Positions 30,080-41,487 of a stretch of 44,562 nucleotides of DNA are shown here, piece after piece. The translations under genes and the position numbers were made by a program. The notes under the pieces are model-generated. The model ran no database searches. It had not been told where the DNA came from and saw nothing but the letters and a program-made list of their open reading frames with translations. The stretch is from Saccoglossus kowalevskii (lineage: Eukaryota > Hemichordata > Enteropneusta > Harrimaniidae): positions 1-44,562 of the forward strand of contig NW_003106344.1 of NCBI RefSeq assembly GCF_000003605.2. Direction: 5' to 3'. Every line of letters starts with the position of its first letter. Positions within the stretch are counted from its first letter, which is position 1.

Positions 30080-30179
30080 TCCCCAGTGGCACAATCGGTT
30101 AGCGCGCCGTACTTATAAGGCAGTACTGCTCGGTTACAGAGTAATACGGAGGTTGTGAGTTCGAGCCTCACCTGGGGAA
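30080..30179 (+). tRNA. T19: tRNA-Ile(UAU), fully paired anticodon stem
   Basis: Carries the T1 variant: CCGTA/TACGG stem without the usual U-G, intron beginning AGGC and containing CGGTTACAGAG. Here the acceptor is TCCCCAG/CTGGGGA with seven Watson-Crick pairs, making it one of the best-paired copies in the window. Confidence 0.92.
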
Positions 30180-30975
30180 TGAGTATGTTTTGAATCCACG
30201 AATTGGAGAATAATTGAATCGAAACACTTATGATCGCAAATTCCATTCGCGATCCAATCTCCAGCATTTAGTTTCATCTAATTTAAATGACATCGATCGC
30301 CATTTATATGGTCGCAAAATACGTCGAATTTGAGTTAAAAGACCTGCTTAACCCCACTCAATTAAAATGGATAAATGGCATCACAGCTGACGTATATATC
30401 TAACTATAATTGCATGCAATCCTATGAAGTGCTGTTTTTTTATTTTAATTACCCAGTGTTTACCAAGCCTGCTAAAAATGTCAAGTGGTAATGCACTATT
30501 TAGGCAGAAGAATAAATGTCATTGACTTGCTCAAGACGGTTATATAGTTTTACGATTTTGAGGGCGCTGTTTAGCAGACTGTTTGTTTGGGCGCTATCTT
30601 GTGATCGTTTACTGATTGGCAAATTGAAAATACGGATGATCTATGTTCATTTCAAGAATGATATTCAATAATTTTCACGTACATTACATTTCATTTATCC
30701 ATTCTATAAAACAATAACCCAATACACTTTATATAGATTATGTAACAGGTGAGATATTTATGAAAGTGCAAAGCACATGATATTACGGATAACACAATAG
30801 GTGAATTTGTTCGATTATCGCCATTAAGTGCCGTATTTTAATTAGGGGTTAATGGCATTTGTTTCCCTGCTCTCTGATTGGGTTATTTTGAATAATATGC
30901 AGATTTCAAGGTGACTTATGGTCTACCTTGTTGATTCAAACCATTCTTAAATTCACAAGAAATACATCATTCGAG
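30180..30975 (+). promoter_or_regulatory. Spacer and putative promoter of F17
   Basis: First part matches the F1 spacer (tattttaattacccag), second part type A. Forkhead site TGTTTAC at 30457-30463, TATAAAA at 30705-30711, donor CAG|GTGAG at 30746-30753, AG candidates and uORF kept. Confidence 0.57.
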
Positions 30976-31869
30976 ATGACGATGCACACTCCAAGAGGTA
31001 ACTTAATGTATGCTGCAGATATTTACTCACGCACGCAGCATATGTATGCCAATCCACCGTATACCAGTATTTTCAACTCTCACAGTACATTGTCATGCAT
31101 AGACCGACCGCCGTATAGCTTCGTAGCACTTATCGTCTTGGCTATAAGGTCATACGCGAAACAGAGGGCTACATTGAAAGATATCTACCGCTATATAGAG
31201 ACAACTTTTCCGTATTATCGTGTGACGAGCCCTGGCTGGAAGAATTCAATCCGTCATAACCTCTCTTTGAACAATTGCTTCATCAAGAGTCCTCGTAGTA
31301 TACATGACCTGACTCACGGTCATTTCTGGAGACTAGCAGAGGGTTGGAAAGAAATGTTTGCTGAAAGCGACTTCCGCCGCCGTCGTCGAGGATATAAGAA
31401 ATCCAATAACCACGAGTTTATAACAACTAACAGCCACGCGAACGAGGATTATATTGCGCGATATAAACCTGAAAGCACGCCGTCGTCGGTGGAGTCATGC
31501 AAGAAACAGACGCCAAATTACGTTTCCTCGATTACACATAGCGAGAGAACACAAGAAGGACATGTAAACGGAAAACAGTTTAGTGACTTTAGTATTGCCA
31601 AAATACTACGTTGTCAGTCGAAACGAAAAGCCGGCCACTGTGATGTATCGGACAATAAAGGATTAAACGTGTTGGACGTATTGTTAGTAATGTCACAAAA
31701 GACACTGCGCGTGACATTCCTGGCCAATCTTTCAATGCAAGTAGTCAGATATCTTCAATTCGAGTCATTTTGTATTATCCACAGTTTCAAGAAAGTTTTA
31801 ATAATAAACAGTGCTGCTAAATATCAGCCACGTATGAGTGTATTTGTTCTGTATATGTATTACTTTTAA
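30976..31869 (+). CDS. F17: forkhead protein with frameshifted C-terminus, 297 aa
   Basis: Same structure as F8: type A forkhead domain and eh1 intact, one A lost near 31657 and one C lost near 31782, extended tail ending at 31869. The only visible protein difference from F8 is Ile57 in place of Val57. The two lie 16.7 kb apart, and the following tail and tRNA (T20 and T11) match as well, so a unit-sized block was copied. Confidence 0.77.
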   Translation: MTMHTPRGNLMYAADIYSRTQHMYANPPYTSIFNSHSTLSCIDRPPYSFVALIVLAIRSYAKQRATLKDIYRYIETTFPYYRVTSPGWKNSIRHNLSLNNCFIKSPRSIHDLTHGHFWRLAEGWKEMFAESDFRRRRRGYKKSNNHEFITTNSHANEDYIARYKPESTPSSVESCKKQTPNYVSSITHSERTQEGHVNGKQFSDFSIAKILRCQSKRKAGHCDVSDNKGLNVLDVLLVMSQKTLRVTFLANLSMQVVRYLQFESFCIIHSFKKVLIINSAAKYQPRMSVFVLYMYYF

Positions 31870-32012
31870 CTTATATTCGTACAATTATATATGAAGCGTC
31901 AAATTTGAATAAAGAGAACTAATATTAAAATTCGACGAGATTTCTGACGCAAGTTGCATTGAACAAAATGCGGTTATTCTATTGAAAGAGCACTCAATTG
32001 TTTGTTTCATCT

Positions 32013-32112
32013 TTCCCAGTGGCACAATCGGTTAGCGCGCCGTACTTATATGGCAGTACTGCTCTGTTACTGAGTAATGCGGAGGTTGTGAGTTCGAGCC
32101 TCACCTGGGGAA
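32013..32112 (+). tRNA. T20: tRNA-Ile(UAU), intron-containing
   Basis: Same variant as T11 (acceptor TTCCCAG, one U-G), otherwise consensus with TTTT downstream. Confidence 0.9.
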
Positions 32113-32909
32113 TGAGTATGTTTTGAATCCACGAATTGGAGAATAATTGAATTTAAACACTTATGATCGCAAATTCCATTCGCGATCCAATCTCCAGCAT
32201 TTAGTTTCATCTAATTTAAATGACATCGATCGCCATTTATATGGTCGCAAAATACGTCGAATTTGAGTTAAAAGACCTGCTTAACCCGACTCAATTAAAA
32301 TGGATAAATGGCATCACAGCTGACGTATATATCTAACTATAATTGCATGCAATCCTATGAAGTGCTGTTTTTTTTTACTTTAATTACCCAGTGTTTACCA
32401 AGTCTGCTAAAATCGTCAAGTGGTAATGCACTATTTAGGCAGAAGAATAAATGTCATTGATTTGCTCAAGACGGTTATATAGTTTTACGATTTTGAGGGC
32501 GCTGTTTAGCAGACGGTTTATTTGGGCGCTATCTTGTGATCGTTTACTGATTGGCAAATTGAAATTACGGATGATCTATGTTCATTTCAAGAATGATATT
32601 CAATAATTTTCACGTACATTACATTTCATTCATCCATGCTATAAAACAATAACGCAATACACTTTATATAGATTATGTAACAGGTGAGATATTTATGAAA
32701 GTGCGAAGCACATGATATTACGGATAACACAATAGGTAAATTTGTTCCATTATCACCATTAAGTGCTGTATTTTAATTAGGGGTTAATGCCATTTGTTTT
32801 CCTGCTCTCTGATTGGGTTATTTTGAATAATATGCAGATTTCAAGGTGACTTATGGTCTACCTTGTTGATTCAAACCATTCTTAAATTCACAAAAATACA
32901 TCATTCGAG
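32113..32909 (+). promoter_or_regulatory. Spacer and putative promoter of F18
   Basis: Forkhead site TGTTTAC at 32392-32398, TATAAAA at 32640-32646, donor CAG|GTGAG at 32681-32688, AG candidates and uORF kept. The middle has type B marks (catccatgc, ggtaaatttg), so the spacer is itself a mosaic. Confidence 0.57.
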
Positions 32910-33737
32910 ATGACGATGCACACTCCAAGAGGTAACTTAATGTATGCTGCAGATGTATACTCACGCACGCAGCATATGTATGCCAATCCACCGTATACCA
33001 GTATTTTCAACTCTCACAGTACATTGTCATGCATAGACCGACCGCCGTATAGCTTCGTAGCACTTATCGTCTTGGCTATAAGGTCATACGCGAAACAGAG
33101 GGCTACATTGAAAGATATCTACCGCTATATAGAGACAACTTTTCCGTATTATCGTGTGACGAGCCCTGGCTGGAAGAATTCAATCCGTCATAACCTCTCT
33201 TTGAACAATTGCTTCATCAAGAGTCCTCGTAGTATACATGACCTGACTCACGGTCATTACTGGAGACTAGCAGAGGGTTGGCAAGAAATGTTTGCTGAAA
33301 GCGACTTCCGCCGCCGTCGTCGAGGATATAAGAAATCCAATAACCACGAGTTTATAACAACTAACAGCCACGCGAACGAGGATTATATTGCGCGATATAA
33401 ACCTGAAAGCACGCCGTCGTCCGTGGAGTCATGCAAGAAACAGACGCCAAATTACGTTTCCTCGATTACACATAGCGAGAGAACACAAGAAGGACATGTA
33501 AACGGAAAACAGTTTAGTGACTTTAGTATTGCCAAAATACTACGTTGTCAGTCGAAACGAAAAGCGGGCCACTGTGATGTATCGGACAATAAAAGGATTA
33601 AACGTGTTGGACGTATTGTTAGTAATGTCACAAAAGACACTGCGCGTGACATTCCTGGTCAATCTTTCAATGCAAGTAGTCAGATATCTTCAATTCGAGT
33701 CATTTTGTGTTACCCACCAGTTTCAAGAAAGTTTTAA
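32910..33737 (+). CDS. F18: forkhead transcription factor (type A), 275 aa
   Basis: Full frame, type A helix 3 with Asn90, Arg93 and His94. Private changes in the wing region: Phe117Tyr (HGHYWRL, the usual residue in many Fox proteins) and Lys125Gln. Val16 in place of Ile. C-terminus VILCYPP as in F6. eh1 intact. The leader lacks one A before the ATG, which closes the upstream open frame and supports the ATG at 32910 as the true start. Confidence 0.92.
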   Translation: MTMHTPRGNLMYAADVYSRTQHMYANPPYTSIFNSHSTLSCIDRPPYSFVALIVLAIRSYAKQRATLKDIYRYIETTFPYYRVTSPGWKNSIRHNLSLNNCFIKSPRSIHDLTHGHYWRLAEGWQEMFAESDFRRRRRGYKKSNNHEFITTNSHANEDYIARYKPESTPSSVESCKKQTPNYVSSITHSERTQEGHVNGKQFSDFSIAKILRCQSKRKAGHCDVSDNKRIKRVGRIVSNVTKDTARDIPGQSFNASSQISSIRVILCYPPVSRKF

Positions 33738-33948
33738 TAATAAACAGTGCTGCTAAATATCAGCCACGTATGAGTGTATTTGTTCTGTATATGTATTACT
33801 TTTAACTTATATTCGTACAATTATATATGAAGCGTCAAATTTAAATAAAGAGAACTAATATTAAAATTCCACGAGATTTCTGACGCAAGTTGTATTGAAC
33901 AAAATGCGGTTATTCTATTGAAAGAGCACTCAATTGTTTGTTTCATCT

Positions 33949-34048
33949 TCCCCAGTGGCACAATCGGTTAGCGCGCCGTACTTATATGGCAGTACTGCTC
34001 TGTTACTGAGTAATGCGGAGGTTGTGAGTTCGAGCCTCACCTGGGGAA
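33949..34048 (+). tRNA. T21: tRNA-Ile(UAU), intron-containing
   Basis: Consensus copy; all stems as in T9. Confidence 0.93.
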
Positions 34049-34846
34049 TGAGTATGTTTTGAATCCACGAATTGGAGAATAATTGAATTTAAACACTTAT
34101 GATCGCAAATTCCATTCGCGATCCAATCTCCAGCATTTAGTTTCATCTAATTTAAATGACATCGATCGCCATTTATATGGTCGCAAAATACGTCGAATTT
34201 GAGTTAAAAGACCTGCTTAACCCGACTCAATTAAAATGGATAAATGGCATCACAGCTGACGTATATATCTAACTATAATTGCATGCAATCCTATGAAGTG
34301 CTGTTTTTATTTACTTTAATTACCCAGTGTTTACCAAGCCTGCTAAAATCGTCAAGTGGTAATGCACTATTTAGGCAGAAGAATAAATGTCATTGACTTG
34401 CTCAAGACGGTTATATAGTTTTACGATTTTGAGGGCGCTGTTTAGCAGACTGTTTGTTTGGGCGCTATCTTGTGATCGTTTACTGATTGGCAAATTGAAA
34501 ATACGGATGATCTATGTTCATTTCAAGAATGATATTCAATAATTTTCACGTACATTACATTTCATTTATCCATTCTATAAAACAATAACCCAATACACTT
34601 TATATAGATTATGTAACAGGTGAGATATTTATGAAAGTGCGAAGCACATGATATTACGGATAACACAATAGGTGAATTTGTTCGATTATCGCCATTAAGT
34701 GCCGTATTTTAATTAGGGGTTAATGGCATTTGTTTCCCTGCTCTATGATTGGGTTATTTTGAATAATATGCAGATTTCAAGGTGACTTATGGTCTACCTT
34801 GTTGATTCAAACCATTCTTAAATTCACAAGAAATACATCATTCGAG
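34049..34846 (+). promoter_or_regulatory. Spacer and putative promoter of F19
   Basis: Forkhead site TGTTTAC at 34328-34334, TATAAAA at 34576-34582, donor CAG|GTGAG at 34617-34624, AG candidates and uORF kept. Confidence 0.57.
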
Positions 34847-35671
34847 ATGACGATGCACACTCCAAGAGGTAACTTAATGTATGCTGCAGATATTTACTCA
34901 CGCACGCAGCATATGTATGCCAATCCACCGTATACCAGTATTTTCAACTCTCACAGTACATTGTCATGCATAGACCGACCGCCGTATAGCTTCGTAGCAC
35001 TTATCGTCTTGGCTATAAGGTCATACGCGAAACAGAGGGCTACATTGAAAGATATCTACCGCTATATAGAGACAACTTTTCCGTATTATCGTGTGACGAG
35101 CCCTGGCTGGAAGAATTCAATCCGTCATAACCTCTCTTTGAACAATTGCTTCATCAAGAGTCCTCGTAGTATACATGACCTGACTCACGGTCATTTCTGG
35201 AGACTAGCAGAGGGTTGGAAAGAAATGTTTGCTGAAAGCGACTTTCGCCGCCGTCGTCGAGGATATAAGAAATCCAATAACCACGAGTTTATAACAACTA
35301 ACAGCCACGCGAACGAGGATTATATTGCGCGATATAAACCTGAAAGCACGCCGTCGTCGGTGGAGTCATGCAAGAAACAGACGCCAAATTACGTTTCCTC
35401 GATTACACATAGCGAGAGAACACAAGAAGGACATGTAAACGGAAAACAGTTTAGTGACTTTAGTATTGCCAAAATACTACGTTGTCAGTCGAAACGAAAA
35501 GCCGGCCACTGTGATGTATCGGACAATAAAGGATTAAACGTGTTGGACGTATTGTTAGTAATGTCACAAAAGACACTGCGCGTGACATTCCTGGCCAATC
35601 TTTCAATGCAAGTAGTCAGATATCTTCAATTCGAGTCATTTTGTATTATCCACAGTTTCAGAAAGTTTTAA
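34847..35671 (+). CDS. F19: forkhead protein with internal frameshifted stretch, 274 aa
   Basis: Type A domain and eh1 intact. It shares the lost A near 35528 and the lost C near 35653 with F8 and F17, and has a third loss (tttcagaaag for tttcaagaaag) near 35660. The three losses restore the original frame, so it ends ...HSFRKF at the ordinary stop. About 40 residues before the end are read in shifted frames. This looks like the F8/F17 lineage with one further event. Confidence 0.78.
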   Translation: MTMHTPRGNLMYAADIYSRTQHMYANPPYTSIFNSHSTLSCIDRPPYSFVALIVLAIRSYAKQRATLKDIYRYIETTFPYYRVTSPGWKNSIRHNLSLNNCFIKSPRSIHDLTHGHFWRLAEGWKEMFAESDFRRRRRGYKKSNNHEFITTNSHANEDYIARYKPESTPSSVESCKKQTPNYVSSITHSERTQEGHVNGKQFSDFSIAKILRCQSKRKAGHCDVSDNKGLNVLDVLLVMSQKTLRVTFLANLSMQVVRYLQFESFCIIHSFRKF

Positions 35672-35882
35672 TAATAAACAGTGCTGCTAAATATCAGCCA
35701 CGTATGAGTGTATTTGTTCTGTATATGTATTACTTTTAACTTATATTCGTACAATTATATATGAAGCGTCAAATTTGAATAAAGAGAACTAATATTAAAA
35801 TTCCACGAGATTTCTGACGCAAGTTGTATTGAACAAAATGCGGTTATTCTATTGAAAGAGCACTCAATTGTTTGTTTCATCT

Positions 35883-35982
35883 TCCCCAGTGGCACAATCG
35901 GTTAGCGCGCCGTACTTATATGGCAGTACTGCTCTGTTACTGAGTAATGCGGAGGTTGTGAGTTCGAGCCTCACCTGGGGAA
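35883..35982 (+). tRNA. T22: tRNA-Ile(UAU), intron-containing
   Basis: Consensus copy with full pairing outside the D stem. Confidence 0.93.
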
Positions 35983-36779
35983 TGAGTATGTTTTGAATCC
36001 ACGAATTGGAGAATAATTGAATTTAAACACTTATGATCGCAAATTCCATTCGCGATCCAATCTCCAGCATTTAGTTTCATCTAATTTAAATGACATCGAT
36101 AGCCATTTATATGGTCGCAAAATACGTCGAATTTGAGTTAAAAGACCTGCTTAACCCGACTCAATTAAAATGGATAAATGGCATCACAGCTGACGTATAT
36201 ATCTAACTATAATTGCATGCAATCTATGAAGTGCTGTTTTTTTTTACTTTATTTACCCAGTGTTTACCAAGCGTGCTAAAATCGTCAAGTGGTAATGCAC
36301 TATTTAGGCAGAAGAATAAATGTCATTGACTTGCTCAAGACGGTTATATATTTCTACGATTTTGAGGGCGCTGTTTAGCAGACTGTTTGTTTGGGCGCTA
36401 TCTTGTGATCGTTTACTGATTGGCAAATTGAAAATACGGATGATCTATGTTCATTTCAAGAATGATATTCAATAATTTTCACGTACATTACATTTCATTT
36501 ATCCATTCTATAAAACAATAACCCAATACACTTTATATAGATTATGTAACAGGTGAGATATTTATGAAAGTGCGAAGCACATGATATTACGGATAACACA
36601 ATAGGTGAATTTGTTCGATTATCGCCATTAAGTGCCGTATTTTAATTAGGGGTTAATGGCATTTGTTTCCCTGCTCTCTGATTGGGTTATTTTGAATAAT
36701 ATGCAGATTTCAAGGTGACTTATGGTCTACCTTGTTGATTCAAACCATTCTTAAATTCACAAGAAATACATCATTCGAG
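35983..36779 (+). promoter_or_regulatory. Spacer and putative promoter of F20
   Basis: Forkhead site TGTTTAC at 36261-36267, TATAAAA at 36509-36515, donor CAG|GTGAG at 36550-36557, AG candidates and uORF kept. Confidence 0.57.
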
Positions 36780-37606
36780 ATGACGATGCACACTCCAAGA
36801 GGTAACTTAATGTATGCTGCAGATATTTACTCACGCACGCAGCATATGTATGCCAATCCACCGTATACCAGTATTTTCAACTCTCACAGTATATTGTCAT
36901 GCATAGACCGACCGCCGTATAGCTTCGTAGCACTTATCGTCTTGGCTATAGTTCATACGCGAAACAGAGGGCTACATTGAAAGATATCTACCGCTATATA
37001 GAGACAACTTTTCCGTATTATCGTGTGACGAGCCCTGGCTGGAAGAATTCAATCCGTCATAACCTCTCTTTGAACAATTGCTTCATCAAGAGTCCTCGTA
37101 GTATACATGACCTGACTCACGGTCATTTCTGGAGACTAGCAGAGGGTTGGAAAGAAATGTTTGCTGAAAGCGACTTCCGCCGCCGTCGTCGAGGATATAA
37201 GAAATCCAATAACCACGAGTTTATAACAACTAACAGCCACGCGAACGAGGATTATATTGCGCGATATAAACCTGAAAGCACGCCGTCGTCCGTGGAGTCA
37301 TGCAAGAAACAGACGCCAAATTACGTTTCCTCGATTACACATAGCGAGAGAACACAAGAAGGACATGTAAACGGAAAACAGTTTAGTGACTTTAGTATTG
37401 CCAAAATACTACGTTGTCAGTCGAAACGAAAAGCGGGCCACTGTGATGTATCGGACAATAAAAGGATTAAACGTGTTGGACGTATTGTTAGTAATGTCAC
37501 AAAAGACACTGCGCGTGACATTCCTGGTCAATCTTTCAATGCAAGTAGTCAGATATCTTCAATTCGAGTCATTTTGTGTTACCAACCAGTTTCAAGAAAG
37601 TTTTAA
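36780..37606 (+). pseudogene. F20: forkhead gene (type A), frameshifted
   Basis: The frame is broken at ggctatagttcat (about 36948), where intact copies read ggctataaggtcat: one base lost and one changed, just after helix 1. The first frame stops at 36980; the second, with helix 3, basic run and eh1, is open to 37606. C-terminus VILCYQP. Everything else is intact, so the break is probably recent. Confidence 0.9.
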
Positions 37607-37817
37607 TAATAAACAGTGCTGCTAAATATCAGCCACGTATGAGTGTATTTGTTCTGTATATGTATTACGTTTAACTTATATTCGTACAATTATATATGAA
37701 GCGTCAAATTTAAATAAAGAGAACTAATATTAAAATTCCACGAGATTTCTGACGCAAGTTGTATTGAACAAAATGCGGTTATTCTATTGAAAGAGCACTC
37801 AATTGTTTGTTTCATCT

Positions 37818-37917
37818 TCCCCAGTGGCACAATCGGTTAGCGCGCCGTACTTATATGGCAGTGCTGCTCTGTTACTGAGTAATGCGGAGGTTGTGAGTTC
37901 GAGCCTCACCTGGGGAA
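37818..37917 (+). tRNA. T23: tRNA-Ile(UAU), intron-containing
   Basis: Consensus apart from one intron base (gcagtgctg). Confidence 0.92.
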
Positions 37918-38715
37918 TGAGTATGTTTTGAATCCACGAATTGGAGAATAATTGAATTTAAACACTTATGATCGCAAATTCCATTCGCGATCCAATCTCC
38001 AGCATTTAGTTTCATCTAATTTAAATGACATCGATCGCCATTTATATGGTCGCAAAATACGTCGAATTTGAGTTAAAAGACCTGCTTAACCCGACTCAAT
38101 TAAAATGGATAAATGGCATCACAGCTGACGTATATATCTAACTATAATTGCATGCAATCCTATGAAGTGCTGTATTTTTTTACTTTATTTACCCAGTGTT
38201 TACCAAGCCTGCTAAAATCGTCAAGTGGTAATGCACTATTTAGGCAGAAGAATAAATGTCATTGACTTGCTCAAGACGGTTATATAGTTTTACGATTTTG
38301 AGGGCGCTGTTTAGCAGACTGTTTGTTTGGGTGCTATCTTGTGATCGTTTACTGATTGGCAAATTGAAAATACGGATGATCTATGTTCATTTCAAGAATG
38401 ATATTCAATAATTTTCACGTAGATTACATTTCATTTATCCATTCTATAAAACAATAACCCAATACACTTTATATAGATTATGTAACAGGTGAGATATTTA
38501 TGAAAGTGCTAAGCACATGATATTACGGATAACACAATAGGTGAATTTGTTCGATTATCGCCATTAAGTGCTGTATTTTAATTAGGGGTTAATGGCATTT
38601 GTTTTCCTGCTCTCTGATTGGGTTATTTTGAATAATATGCAGATTTCAAGGTGACTTATGGTCTACCTTGTTGATTCAAACCATTCTTAAATTCACAAAA
38701 AATACATCATTCGAG
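37918..38715 (+). promoter_or_regulatory. Spacer and putative promoter of F21
   Basis: Forkhead site TGTTTAC at 38197-38203, TATAAAA at 38445-38451, donor CAG|GTGAG at 38486-38493, AG candidates and uORF kept. Confidence 0.57.
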
Positions 38716-39543
38716 ATGACGATGCACACTCCAAGAGGTAACTTAATGTATGCTGCAGATGTATACTCACGCACGCAGCATATGTATGCCAATCCACCGT
38801 ATACCAGTATTTTCAACTCTCACAGTACATTGTCATACATAGACTGACCGCCGTATAGCTTCGTAGCACTTATCGTCTTGGCTATAAGGTCATACGCGAA
38901 ACAGAGGGCTACATTGAAAGATATCTACCGCTATATAGAGACAACTTTTCCGTATTATCGTGTGACGAGCCCTGGCTGGAAGAATTCAATCCGTCACAAC
39001 CTCTCTTTGAACAATTGCTTCATCAAGAGTCCTCGTAGTATACATGACCTGACTCACGGTCATTTCTGGAGACTAGCAGAGGGTTGGAAAGAAATGTTTG
39101 CTGAAAGCGACTTCCGCCGCCGTTGTCGAGGATATAACAAATCCAATAACCACGAGTTTACAACAACTAACAGCCAAGCGAACGAGGAATATATTGCGCG
39201 ATATAAACCTGAAAGCACGCCGTCGTCGGTGGAGTTATGCAAGAAACAGACGCCAAATTACGTTTCCTCGATTACACATAGCGAGAGAACACAAGAAGGA
39301 CATGTAAACGGAAAACAGTTTAGTGACTTTAGTATTGCCAAAATACTACGTTGTCAGTCGAAACGAAAAGCCGGCCACTGTGATGTATTGGATAATAAAA
39401 GGATTAAACGTGTTGGACGTATTGTTAGTAATGTCACACAAGACAGTGCGCGTGACATTCCTGGCCAATCTTTCAATGCAAGTAGTCAGATATCTTCAAT
39501 TCGAGTCATTTTGTATTACCCACCAGTTTCAAGAAAGTTTTAA
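38716..39543 (+). pseudogene. F21: forkhead gene (type A) with nonsense codon
   Basis: Codon 44, the Arg that opens the forkhead domain (RPPYSF), is TGA at 38845-38847. No frameshift: the rest is open to 39543. Further changes Arg137Cys and Lys141Asn hit the basic run. Leaky translation or a start at a later codon would lose little of the domain, but no good ATG lies near. C-terminal half has type B marks (DVLDNK). Confidence 0.9.
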
Positions 39544-39754
39544 TAATAAACCGTGCTGCTAAATATCAGCTACGTATGAGTGTATTTGTTCTGTATATGT
39601 TTTACTTTTAACTTATATTCGTACAATTATATATAAACCGTAAAATTTAAATAAAGAGAACTAATATTAAAATTCCACGAGATTTCTGACGCAAGTTGTA
39701 TTGAACAAAATGCGGTTATACTATTGAAAGTGCACTAAATTGTTTGATTCATCT

Positions 39755-39854
39755 TCCCCAGTGGCACAATCGGTTAGCGCGCCGTACTTATATGGCAGTA
39801 CTGCTCTGTTACTTAGTAATGCGGAGGTTGTGAGTTCGAGCCTCACCTGGGGAA
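39755..39854 (+). tRNA. T24: tRNA-Ile(UAU), intron-containing
   Basis: Consensus copy with one intron change (ttacttag). Confidence 0.92.
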
Positions 39855-40659
39855 TGAGTATGTTTTGAATCCACGAATTGGAGAATAATTGAATCGAAAC
39901 ATTTCCAAATCGCAAATTCCATTCGCGATCCAATCTCCAGCATTTAGTTTCATCTAATTTAAATGACATCGATCGCCATTTATATGGTCGCAAAAATTGC
40001 AAATACGTCGAATTTGAGTTAAACACCTGCTTAACCCGACTCAATTAAAATGGATAAATGGCATCACAGCTGACGTATAAATCTAACGATAATTGTTTGC
40101 AATCCTGTGAAGTGCTGTTTTTTACTTATTTATTTACCCAGTGGTTACAAAGCCTGCTAAAAACGTCCAGTGGTGATGCATTATTCAAGTAGAATAATAG
40201 ATGTCATTGACCTGCTTAAGACGGTTATATAATTTTACGATTTTGAGGGCGCTGTTAAGCAGACTGTTTGTTGGAGCGCCATCTTGTGATCGTTTACTGA
40301 TTGGCATATTGAAATCACGGATGATCTATGCTCATTTCATGAATGACATTCAATAATTTTCACGCACATTACATTTCATTTATGCATGCTATAAAACAAT
40401 AACCCAATACACTTTATATAGATTATGTAACAGGTGAGGTATTTATGAAAGTGCGAAGCACATGTTATTACGGATATCACAATAGGTGAATTTGTTCGAT
40501 TATCGCCAAAAAGTGCTGATTGTAATTAGGGGTTAATTGCATTTGATTTCCTGCTCTCTGATTGGGTTATTTTGAATAATATGCAGATTTCAAGGTGACT
40601 GAAGTTCTACCTTTTTGACTCAAACCATACTTAAATTCACAAAAAATACATCATTCGAG
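39855..40659 (+). promoter_or_regulatory. Spacer and putative promoter of F22, forkhead site mutated
   Basis: The conserved site reads TGGTTAC at 40142-40148 instead of TGTTTAC; it is the only full spacer in the window to lose it. TATAAAA at 40390-40396 and donor CAG|GTGAGG at 40431-40439 are kept. No uORF ATG (gactgaagttc). Confidence 0.57.
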
Positions 40660-41487
40660 ATGACGATGCACAATCCAAGAGGTAACGTAATGTATGCTGC
40701 AGATGTTTACTCACGCATACAGCATATGTATGCCAATCCACCGTATACCAGTAATTTCAACTCTCACAGTACATTGTCATGCGTAGACCGACCGCCGTAT
40801 AGCTTCGTAGCACTTATCGTCTTGGCTATAAGGTCAAACGCGGAACAGAGGGCTACATTGAAAGATATCTACCGCTATATAGAGACAACTTTTCCGTATT
40901 ATCGGGTGAAGAGCCCTGGCTGGAAGAATTCAATCCGTCAAAACCTCTCTGTAAACAATTGCTTCATCAAGAGTCCTCGTAGTATACATGACCTGACGCA
41001 CGGTCATTTCTGGAGACTAGCAGAGGGTTGGAAAGAAATGTTTTCTGAAAACGACTTCCGCCGCCGTCGTCGAGGATATAAGAAATCCAATAACCACGAG
41101 TTTATAACAACGAACAACCAAGCGAACGAGGATTATATTACCCGATATAAACCTGAAAGCCCGTCGTCGTCGGTGGAGTCATGCAAGAAACATACGCCAA
41201 ATTACGTTTCCTCGATTACACGTAGCGAGAGAACACAAGAAAGACATGTAAACGGAAAACAGTTCAGTGACTTTAGTATTGCCAAAATACAATGCTGTCA
41301 GTCGAAACGAAAAGCCGGCCTCTGTGATGTATCGGACAATAAAATGATTAAACATGTTGGACGTATTGTTCGTAATGACACAAAAGACACTGGGCGTGAC
41401 ATTCCTGGCCAATCTTTCAATGCAAGTAGTCAAATTTCTTCAAGTCGAGTCATTTTGTATTATCCACCAGTTTCAAGAAAGCTTTAA
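40660..41487 (+). CDS. F22: forkhead protein (type C, His94Gln), altered eh1, 275 aa
   Basis: Full frame with the type C helix 3 (Gln94, Val98). The eh1 motif reads FSIAKIQ: the last Leu211 is Gln, which should weaken Groucho binding. Nearby His221Leu, Arg-to-Met in the KRIK stretch and Ala-to-Gly in TGRDIPG show general drift. Ends SRKL as F14. Its spacer has lost the forkhead core site, so both the output motif and the putative autoregulatory input are damaged. Confidence 0.88.
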   Translation: MTMHNPRGNVMYAADVYSRIQHMYANPPYTSNFNSHSTLSCVDRPPYSFVALIVLAIRSNAEQRATLKDIYRYIETTFPYYRVKSPGWKNSIRQNLSVNNCFIKSPRSIHDLTHGHFWRLAEGWKEMFSENDFRRRRRGYKKSNNHEFITTNNQANEDYITRYKPESPSSSVESCKKHTPNYVSSITRSERTQERHVNGKQFSDFSIAKIQCCQSKRKAGLCDVSDNKMIKHVGRIVRNDTKDTGRDIPGQSFNASSQISSSRVILYYPPVSRKL

